NCBI GenBank assembly: GCA_011390755.1
Contig: JAABRU010000015.1
Coordinates: 1-59,340 of the forward strand
Source of the DNA: Desulfobacteraceae bacterium
GTDB taxonomy: Bacteria > Desulfobacterota > Desulfobacteria > Desulfobacterales > Desulfococcaceae
Reading direction: 5' to 3'
Length of the DNA stretch: 59,340 nucleotides
Numbering within the stretch: the stretch's first letter is position 1; each line of letters starts with the position of its first letter. The position numbers were made by a program, and so were the translations under genes. This document shows positions 52,732-59,340 of this stretch, piece by piece. The notes under the pieces are model-generated. The model had not been told where the DNA came from. It searched no databases and saw only the letters and a program-made list of their open reading frames with translations.

Positions 52732-54785
52732 AAAAGATTATCAATATCAGTCTGGGGCCGGAAAGCGAAAACTATCAGACAGAAACAGAGTTCATGGGGA
52801 AAAAGTTTTTTATTCAGCGTTTCGGAACCGACGGGGATCTGAACAAAGCCGAAGATTTTCTCCTGCAGTGGAACAAGGAGGCGGATGTACTCTGCATCAG
52901 CGGTATCGAATATCCCGCAGGCCCGGGGAGAAGAAAAGGAATAAAGCATAAAAAAACAAAAGAACTGCTGGAACTCTGTGATCGCCTGCGTATGCCCGTT
53001 GCCACCGGTGAAACCCTGAACCGGGTCAGCCAGGAATGGAGTATCCGGAATATTCAGTTTCAGCAGGGCAATAATTTTTTTAACAATGCCAATGTGCTCT
53101 TTTTTTCCGGCACGGAAAATCAAACCCTGGCCCGGGTCATGTCGGAATATACAGACAACCTGATGTTTGCCGATCCCCTTATAAAAGACAATATTCCCAA
53201 AATTCTGCATTCCCTGAAAGAACTGGAAGCATATGCCGGAAAAACCCGGGGAATGTTAAGCATTATCCCCATAAAAAAACTGGCATCCTCCGCAAAGCGG
53301 ATCCGGGCATTATACAGTTATCAGATGGAAAAAGCCCTGGAAAAGGCCAATATTCTGGTCATTCCCCACAAAGGCTTTTACGATTATCTGGATATGTGCA
53401 TGGGGCAGCAGCTGGAAGGCAAAATCATTATCACAGACACAGCATATCCCGAACGCGTTGATCTGCTGAGCCGGCTGGGTGCGGATATGATCATTGACAC
53501 CACGCCCCGACTCATTGGGCCGGTGGTGGAAGACGTGGTCATAGAGGCATTGATGATAGCGGTTTTTGATGTTTCCAAAGGCAGAAAAATGAAATCGGAT
53601 TTGCTGGAAATCATCAGCGAACAGCGACTGGAACCCAGAATCATTTATCCTTTTGAAAAAAACAAACGGATCAACCGTTTTGCCTATCTGCTGCTTCCCC
53701 TTTCCCAGGATCATCTGAAAAAAGTCAAAGCAGTGGAGATGATTTCCTCATTTCTTCCCAAAAGCATGAATACGGTGGAAAAACTCATGGCCTATTCTCC
53801 GCCCTTTGTGTATTCCAGGGTAAGGGGAATAAAGTCTCGGACCGGTGTTGAGGCAGAGGGTTGGCTGCTTTCCATTGGAGAAACCCTGGATGAAATGCAG
53901 AAGCATTCACCGGAATTTACGGGCCGGAAAATCTTAAAAGCTGCTGAAAAGGCAAAACAGCTGGGCGCGCAGATCATGGGCATTGCAATGCTGCCCAGGA
54001 ATATGAACGGTACTTCCCTGGAAGTCGGCAAATATGCAGCGCTGCCCATAACCACCGGCAATTCCTACACCGCGTCCACGGCATTGTGGGCTACGGCCGA
54101 AGCCGTGCGGCAGATGGGGCTGAGCAAACTGAAAGACGGTAAGATTCTCCGGGCAAAGGCAATGGTCATCGGTGCAACCGGGGCTATCGGTTCCATCTGT
54201 TCCCGGCTCCTTGCCACGGCATTTGAGGAAGTCTGCATCGTGAGCCGGAATATGGCAAAACTTTTATCCCTTCAGGAGCTCATTCAGGGACAGAAACCGG
54301 GAGTAAAACTGCAGTTATCCACCCGTGCCGAGCGTTTTCTGGATGATATGGATGTGCTTGTGATTGCCAGCTCCAAAGTCCGCGACAGCATTGATATTAT
54401 GCGCGTGAAACCCGGATGCGTAATCACGGACATTACCCGGCCCATGATATTTTCCAGAAAAGATATTGAAAAACGCCCGGATGTGCTGGTCATTACCGGC
54501 GGTGAAATCGAACTGCCCGGAGAAGATCTGGAAATGAAAGATATTGCCCTTCCCCACGGACTTGTCTATGCAGGTCTGGCGGAAACTGTTATCCTGGCAC
54601 TGGAAGGACGTTTTGAGGAATTCAGCAGGGGAACCGATACCGAATGGGAAAAAGTAAAAGAGATATATAAACTGGGAATAAAACACGGCATGAAACTTTC
54701 TTCCATCTCCGGCATTGACGGCCCCCTGAGTGAAGATGACATAGCCAGAGTCAAAAACCGGGCACTGAAGCAGAGGAGACGCTGA
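52728..54785 (+). CDS. Acyl reductase-like protein B (catalytic Cys replaced by Gly)
   Basis: 685 residues, homologous over its whole length to the preceding protein (SEYTDNL, IIDTTPR, YPxExxKRINRFA, PITTGNSYTASTALWAT, MVIGATGAIGSICSRLL). At the position of the catalytic Cys it has Gly616: VYAGLAETVILALEGRFE. The NAD(P) and TTGN motifs are intact, so it keeps its fold but should not form the acyl-enzyme. It may be a structural or regulatory partner of protein A, or use a different chemistry. GTG start overlaps the upstream stop; the next gene begins nine bases after its stop, so it is firmly in the operon. Confidence 0.7.
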   Translation: MKKIINISLGPESENYQTETEFMGKKFFIQRFGTDGDLNKAEDFLLQWNKEADVLCISGIEYPAGPGRRKGIKHKKTKELLELCDRLRMPVATGETLNRVSQEWSIRNIQFQQGNNFFNNANVLFFSGTENQTLARVMSEYTDNLMFADPLIKDNIPKILHSLKELEAYAGKTRGMLSIIPIKKLASSAKRIRALYSYQMEKALEKANILVIPHKGFYDYLDMCMGQQLEGKIIITDTAYPERVDLLSRLGADMIIDTTPRLIGPVVEDVVIEALMIAVFDVSKGRKMKSDLLEIISEQRLEPRIIYPFEKNKRINRFAYLLLPLSQDHLKKVKAVEMISSFLPKSMNTVEKLMAYSPPFVYSRVRGIKSRTGVEAEGWLLSIGETLDEMQKHSPEFTGRKILKAAEKAKQLGAQIMGIAMLPRNMNGTSLEVGKYAALPITTGNSYTASTALWATAEAVRQMGLSKLKDGKILRAKAMVIGATGAIGSICSRLLATAFEEVCIVSRNMAKLLSLQELIQGQKPGVKLQLSTRAERFLDDMDVLVIASSKVRDSIDIMRVKPGCVITDITRPMIFSRKDIEKRPDVLVITGGEIELPGEDLEMKDIALPHGLVYAGLAETVILALEGRFEEFSRGTDTEWEKVKEIYKLGIKHGMKLSSISGIDGPLSEDDIARVKNRALKQRRR

Positions 54786-54793
54786 AACAGCAG

Positions 54794-56554
54794 ATGGAAC
54801 TATTTACAAAAGCCAGACGGCTCAGGGAATCGGCTGTCCGCTTTGTGCTCAACGAGATTCCCACCCGCTGCATAAACATCAGTTATGATGCATACAGCAG
54901 AATCTATAAAGGACAGATCAATCTGGGGCTTCCGGTGGCACCGGAACTGATAGTCAGTCAGGAAGAAATCACAAAAAATGCCGTGGGAAAACTGGCACTG
55001 AGCCTGTACCATATTTTTTACAGAATCGCAGGGACGATTATCCCGCGGGAGGAGATCAAGTCCGTTCTCTGTGACGCACTGGAAAAAGAACGTATCCGCC
55101 TGACGGAAAAAGTCATTCTTTTGTCCAGGGATGAACTTGCATATATTGCAGGCAGATGCCTGGAAAGCGATCCGGATATATGTGAAAACATATACAATGA
55201 GGCCTACCGCCGGAACATTGTGAAAGAATCCCTGCATACAGACTGCCAGCCCGCGTACTTTGAAAGTGAAGTGGATGAAAAGGACAGCAACGGCAGAGGG
55301 GATTATGAAATTGTATATTACCGGGATTTTACAGAAGAAGGGAAAGAAATCAGGTTCCGCCGCCTGCTGAGTATGGAAGATGTCACCGCGGGCGATAACC
55401 GCCCCTCCCTCATACTGGTTCCGGGTTTTGCCAACAATTCCAATTGTTTTGATATAGACAACCGCTATTCCCTCGCCAGGGACCTTGCAGACAGGGGCAA
55501 CTGGATTTACCTTTTTGACCCGCGGGGAGTAGGGGTCAATGCGGGGCGTTTTGATCCCAATTACACCATAGACACCCTCATTGACTATGATCTGCCCGCA
55601 GTACTGCATTTTATCAGCAAACGCAGCTGCGGCAAACCCTCCGTCCTCTTAGGACACAGCATGGGCGGACTTGTCTCGGAAAACATGGTCTTAAACTGGT
55701 CCCTGCGTCTTGATTTTGACAAAATCAAAATGCCGGGACGCTATAAAAAAGAACTGGATAAAATCCTTGTTTCTGAGCGGATTGCCGAAGCCGGTCTGAA
55801 AACGGTGAAAGGGGTTGTAACTCTGGGTTCTCCGAGATGCTTTGACAGAAGATCCCATATTTTTTTCCCCGCGGCTCTCTGGCTCAACCATTTGTCCCGG
55901 ATTTTCCGGCTGAAACATATACCCATTCAGGAATTATCAAAAATTTTTACCCAGCTGCCGGTTTTTAAAACACTGACCCGCACGGTTTACAATAAAGATG
56001 TCGGGGGCCTGAATTTTTTGATCTGCCCTGAAAACCATGATAATGACAGGCATTTTATTGAGAGGTACCTGGAATGCGCGATGGAATCCATCCCTTTGGG
56101 CCTGGGTTTTCAGTTTCTGCGGGCCATATATGACGGCAACGGTTTTAAACGGATGGACCCTTCTTCCCTGAATTATACCCACCATTTTTCTTTTTTCCCG
56201 GAAAACATCCCCCTTTTCCATTTCTGGGGAAGCCGGGACTGCCTGGCACCGCTGGAAAACATACGCTACAGCCGCTTCTATCCGCACCGCTTTAAAAAGG
56301 TGTACCGTCTGGAAAAAGCGGCCGATGTCAAAAAAGTGGAAATTCTGCCGGAACAGAGTCAGCTCATTGATTTTGTCATTGAGGGAGCCAATCATCTGGA
56401 TCTCCTGTATGGAAAAAAGGCCGAGGAATTTGTATATCCCCTGCTTGAACAGATTATTAAAAAAATATGGGGAAACTGGTCCTATGAAGAGCATCTGATC
56501 CGCAATCCGGACGCGGCCAGGTGTCTTGCCGATTTTACAGGGAAACAGGAATAA
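54794..56554 (+). CDS. Alpha/beta hydrolase, lipase/depolymerase-like
   Basis: 586 residues. An N-terminal helical extension (1-190) precedes the fold. Then LILVPGFANNSNCF (oxyanion strand), FDPRGVGVNAGRFDP, the nucleophile elbow LLGHSMGGLVSE (Ser289), a probable acid in FWGSRDCLAPL, and His534 in EGANHLDLLYG. A middle region rich in aromatic and basic residues (about 340-400) may contact lipid. It probably hydrolyses a hydrophobic ester such as wax ester, triacylglycerol or PHA. A possible thioesterase role supplying the reductases is the alternative. Operon member, nine bases after reductase B. Confidence 0.78.
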   Translation: MELFTKARRLRESAVRFVLNEIPTRCINISYDAYSRIYKGQINLGLPVAPELIVSQEEITKNAVGKLALSLYHIFYRIAGTIIPREEIKSVLCDALEKERIRLTEKVILLSRDELAYIAGRCLESDPDICENIYNEAYRRNIVKESLHTDCQPAYFESEVDEKDSNGRGDYEIVYYRDFTEEGKEIRFRRLLSMEDVTAGDNRPSLILVPGFANNSNCFDIDNRYSLARDLADRGNWIYLFDPRGVGVNAGRFDPNYTIDTLIDYDLPAVLHFISKRSCGKPSVLLGHSMGGLVSENMVLNWSLRLDFDKIKMPGRYKKELDKILVSERIAEAGLKTVKGVVTLGSPRCFDRRSHIFFPAALWLNHLSRIFRLKHIPIQELSKIFTQLPVFKTLTRTVYNKDVGGLNFLICPENHDNDRHFIERYLECAMESIPLGLGFQFLRAIYDGNGFKRMDPSSLNYTHHFSFFPENIPLFHFWGSRDCLAPLENIRYSRFYPHRFKKVYRLEKAADVKKVEILPEQSQLIDFVIEGANHLDLLYGKKAEEFVYPLLEQIIKKIWGNWSYEEHLIRNPDAARCLADFTGKQE

Positions 56555-56589
56555 TCAGGATTTTTTTCTGATGGGAAACCGGATGCAAT

Positions 56590-58266
56590 ATGCTTAATTT
56601 ACGCGATCTGGATATTGTCGGCCGTACCTACCGGAATATCAACCGTTACCGGCAGATATTAACGATTCTGTTTAAATACGGATTCGGCAATGTGGTTGAA
56701 TCTCTGAATATTGACCGTTATCTGGAAATCGGTCAGCAGATATTCTCCGGAACCCGGCCCGGACAGGTTGAGAAACTGAGTCAGCCCCAGAGGGTCCGGC
56801 TTATTTTTGAGGAACTCGGCCCCACATTTATCAAATTCGGTCAGATACTTTCCACCCGGCCGGACCTGATCCCCGTGCAGTATATTTTTGAACTGGAAAA
56901 ACTTCAGGACAATGTGCCGCAGTTTTCCTTTGCCGATGTGCAAAGAATCCTGGCCGGGGAATTTGAAGAAAATCCCTTTGCCTCTATAGAAGAAAACCCC
57001 TTTGCCTCCGCATCCCTGGGGCAGGTTCATCTGGCATCACTGAAAAGCGGTGACAGGGTGGCGGTCAAAATTCAGCGCCCGGGTATCCGAAAGCAGATAC
57101 GGGTGGATATTGAAATCATGCATCATCTGGCAGGTCTGATGGAACGCCATATTCAGGATCTTTCCTTTTTCCGCCCTGTAAAAATTGTGGAAGAATTTGC
57201 AGATACCATTGCAAAGGAAATAGATTATACTCTGGAAGCCTATAATATGCAGCGGGTGGCCCGGCAGTTTTTTTTTGATTCTTCCATCTGCATCCCCAAA
57301 GTTTATATGGACAAAAGCACCCGCAGAGTGCTGACCATGGAGTATATCCGGGGCATTAAGATTTCGGAACTGGAGGCACTGGACAAAGCCGGGATGAACC
57401 GGAAATTATTAACGGAGAAAGGGGCGGACCTGCTGTTAAAACAGGTTTTTGAATACGGTTTTTTTCATGCGGATCTGCATCCGGGCAATCTTTTTGTTCT
57501 GCCGGGAAATGTGCTGGGGCTTGTGGATTTCGGCATGATGGGATATATGGACCGCCGTGCAAGGGAAGCCTTTATTGATCTCATTGCCGGTATTGTCAGC
57601 GAAAATCCTTCGGCCACCTGCCATTATCTGCTGGAACTTACGGAATATGATGAAGAACCGGATATGAAGTTTTTGGAAAAAGATATATCCGGATTTATCC
57701 GTCAGTATCTGACCCGCTCCCTGAAATACATCAATATGGGGAATTTTTTACAGGATCTTCTCAAAATAATGGCAAAGCATAAACTCCGCCTGTACCCGGA
57801 TACCTTTTTAATGATGAAATCCTTTGCGGCCGTTGAAGGTGTTGCCCACAGACTGGATCCGGACTTTGACATGGTGGCTTATGCGGCCCCTTTTATCAAA
57901 AAGAAAAAAATGGAACGCCTGTCTGTTTCCCGTCTTTCAGAAGATTTTTCAAGACTGTCTGTAGAAAGCCTGCAATTGCTGCAGGAAGTCCCGCGGGATT
58001 CCGTTGCCATTATCCGCCAGGCCAGAAAAGGGAAATTTGTGCTGGGATTCGATGTGCAGAAACTGGAAAAAATTCTGTGCAGTTACCGTCGGGAAAGCCA
58101 TAAACGATCTGTATCCGCCATTATTTCTTCCCTGCTGATCTCTTCTTCCCTTCTTTTAAGTTTCAAAGTGCCTCCCGCTGTTTTCGGCATATCCCTGCTT
58201 GGCATCGGCGGTGTGATCGCTGCCGGTTTTCTGGGATTCTGGCTGCTGATCCGCCCCGGAAAATAA
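56590..58266 (+). CDS. ABC1/UbiB-family atypical kinase
   Basis: 558 residues. KFGQILSTRPDLIP (the K-x-G-Q family motif), ASASLGQVHLAS (Ala-rich loop), VAVKIQRPG (Lys), EIDYTLEAYNMQRV, FHADLHPGNLF and LVDFGMMG (metal-binding Asp) form the full UbiB/ADCK fold. Two C-terminal membrane helices (about 505-550) are as in UbiB. Members act on isoprenoid quinone pathways, and ABC1 kinases are also core proteins of plant plastoglobules, which are lipid droplets. Placement after lipid-body genes is suggestive. No ubi genes are nearby. Last gene of the rightward operon. Confidence 0.88.
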   Translation: MLNLRDLDIVGRTYRNINRYRQILTILFKYGFGNVVESLNIDRYLEIGQQIFSGTRPGQVEKLSQPQRVRLIFEELGPTFIKFGQILSTRPDLIPVQYIFELEKLQDNVPQFSFADVQRILAGEFEENPFASIEENPFASASLGQVHLASLKSGDRVAVKIQRPGIRKQIRVDIEIMHHLAGLMERHIQDLSFFRPVKIVEEFADTIAKEIDYTLEAYNMQRVARQFFFDSSICIPKVYMDKSTRRVLTMEYIRGIKISELEALDKAGMNRKLLTEKGADLLLKQVFEYGFFHADLHPGNLFVLPGNVLGLVDFGMMGYMDRRAREAFIDLIAGIVSENPSATCHYLLELTEYDEEPDMKFLEKDISGFIRQYLTRSLKYINMGNFLQDLLKIMAKHKLRLYPDTFLMMKSFAAVEGVAHRLDPDFDMVAYAAPFIKKKKMERLSVSRLSEDFSRLSVESLQLLQEVPRDSVAIIRQARKGKFVLGFDVQKLEKILCSYRRESHKRSVSAIISSLLISSSLLLSFKVPPAVFGISLLGIGGVIAAGFLGFWLLIRPGK

Positions 58267-59340
58267 AACAGCACGGCCTGACTTATATGCGGATTCGGAT
58301 TATTATCCCAATCGGGGTCAGGGGTTCGGGGTTCGGTGTCAGGGGGTCGGTGTCAGGGGGTCGGTGTCAGGGGTTCGGTGTCAGGGGGTCGGTGTCAGGT
58401 GTCAGGGGGTCGGTGTCAGGGGGTCGGTGTCAGGTGTCAGGGGGTCGGTGTTCGGGTTGGGGTCGGGCTTCGGGGTCAGGGGGCGCGGGGGTAATGCTGT
58501 TAAGACTCCCTGAGGGACAATACTGTTGCCTTAAGAAAAATATGGAGTGCTGAACTTACAGTTTAGCACGTTTTTTTCTAAATAATTTCAGCATGCCAAA
58601 CTGTAAGTCCGACACTCCTCCGATCTTACGTCAGCAGGATTGCCCATCCCCCCAATGCCGTTACCCCGCAACGGCACTTATAGATTATTCGCAATAAATT
58701 CAATTATTTGTCATCTTAGGCGATTTTGTTGAAATAGAATAATTTCAAAAGATTAATTCCTGAGCGGAATGTCAAATAAATTTTTTACCCTTTTAAAAAA
58801 TCCGGACCGGGGAGTGCCAAACTTTCAGTTTGGAAGTCTGCCAAACTGAAAGTTTGGCACTCCTCCGCAGCTTTTCTGAGTGTGCAGAAATATATTTGAC
58901 AGTCCACGTAATGCCATTGACGCTCTATGCGGGAACGCCTCCCGGACGCTCTGCGTCCTGTAAAAACCAAAGGAAACGGTAAAATGAAAGAATGGCAGTT
59001 GTAAGTACCTCGGCAAAAGTTCTGTAACATAATTCTGACTTATGACACTTCAGTTTCAAAGACTTTCAACGCAAAAAATGTTACAGAATTATTGAGGTGC
59101 TACTTATATTGATGATGGAAACAGGTACCTGAAAACCGCGGTGAACGGCGCAAAAAAACAGAAAAGAGGTGTTCACACCGGAAATCCTTTGCAATATTAT
59201 TTCCATGTCCATTCTGAACTTGCGCAGCTATTTTGCGGTTTAATCATTTTAACTACCTGAAACAATAATATATTATGTCTATATTTATCCAAATGATTAT
59301 TTTTGGATATGTTGTAATTTCAATATGTTAAAGATTTGTA
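58267..59340. other. Gene-free end of window: tandem repeat, R1/type-a and palindromes
   Basis: 58313-58490 is a tandem array of a 14-base unit (GTCAGGGGGTCGGT) with shorter variants. 58518-58642 is an R1 with type-a hairpin inserted after CCCTGAGGGA. 58800-58865 is another type-a hairpin (GAGTGCCAAACTTTCAGTTT). 59010-59105 is a long palindrome with arms TACCTCGGCAAAAG/TTGAGGTGCTA and GTTCTGTAACATAAT/ATGTTACAGAATTATT. No reading frame here looks like a gene. Confidence 0.65.

Noticed and set aside
58313-58490. Possible CRISPR array
   Set aside because: Units are contiguous 14-mers without unique spacers and there are no cas genes in the window.
58287-58553. 88-codon ORF rich in Gly/Val/Arg/Ser
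   Set aside because: Translation of the G-rich tandem array.

Overview
The window reads as a chromosomal segment of a marine, anaerobic, sulfate-reducer-like bacterium, most plausibly Desulfobacterota (Desulfobacterales/Desulfonema-like). This is inference. It rests on a selenocysteine formate dehydrogenase with a NuoG-like N-terminus, two further selenocysteine thioredoxin-fold proteins, N-acetylglutaminylglutamine amide (NAGGN) osmolyte genes, an orphan dockerin-like segment, and intergenic DNA crowded with palindromic mobile repeats. I see no rRNA, tRNA, CRISPR array or prophage.

Layout. 0-5 kb is accessory: a truncated restriction endonuclease, a transposase remnant, a dockerin-like fragment, a uracil-DNA-glycosylase-like protein and an outer-membrane protein. 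5-11.5 kb holds fdhA (Sec), a VanZ-like protein coupled to a FadH-type dienoyl-CoA reductase, and a methyltransferase. 12-16 kb holds an AAA ATPase fused to a nuclease-like domain, a broken IS1 transposase and a ClpX-type zinc-finger miniprotein. 16.7-29.4 kb looks like an osmotic/ionic stress region: the NAGGN operon, two sll1863-like coiled-coil proteins, a PRC-barrel protein, a HAD phosphatase, a CaCA exchanger and a TrkA-C membrane protein. 30-37 kb carries a GT4 glycosyltransferase, a phosphodiesterase/EEP fusion, a VTT-domain membrane protein and a six-hairpin glycosidase-like protein. 37-41 kb has two AhpC/TSA-like selenoproteins flanking a formate/nitrite-type transporter.

41.2-58.3 kb is the most interesting part: a divergent neutral-lipid (wax-ester-like) and granule island. 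Leftward genes are Fe-ADH fused to SCP2, patatin, an FFLEELY-type protein, two PhaR-like proteins and a phasin-like protein. Rightward genes are WS/DGAT with an added Cys/His tail, ferredoxin, two tandem proteins whose C-terminal halves resemble cyanobacterial acyl-ACP reductase, an alpha/beta hydrolase and an ABC1/UbiB kinase. The first reductase keeps the catalytic Cys position and the second has Gly there. A coherent reading is acyl thioester to aldehyde (reductase pair), to alcohol (Fe-ADH), to wax ester (WS/DGAT), stored in bodies coated and regulated by phasin/PhaR-type proteins and remobilised by the patatin and hydrolase.

Repeats. Names used below: R1 = arms beginning CAATG and ending near CTTAAG; R2 = TAGTGGGTYAAAT arms; R3 = CAGTAGATCG arms; R4 = TGCTTTGTCAA arms; R5 = GAGTTACGCAG arms; R6 = CCTATCCGAAAACC arms; R7 = TAAGGGACYCGGCAA arms; R8 = a 137-bp element; R9 = GATGAATCGGTAAAAAGT arms. 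Inner hairpins: a = GGAGTGCCAAACT type; b = C-rich/G-rich CCCTCCCC type; c = GCCCTGAAAGGGC type; d = GGGCGTATTGCATACGCCC type. Several families show target-site duplications and are inserted into one another, so the intergenic DNA is a layered set of MITE-like elements.
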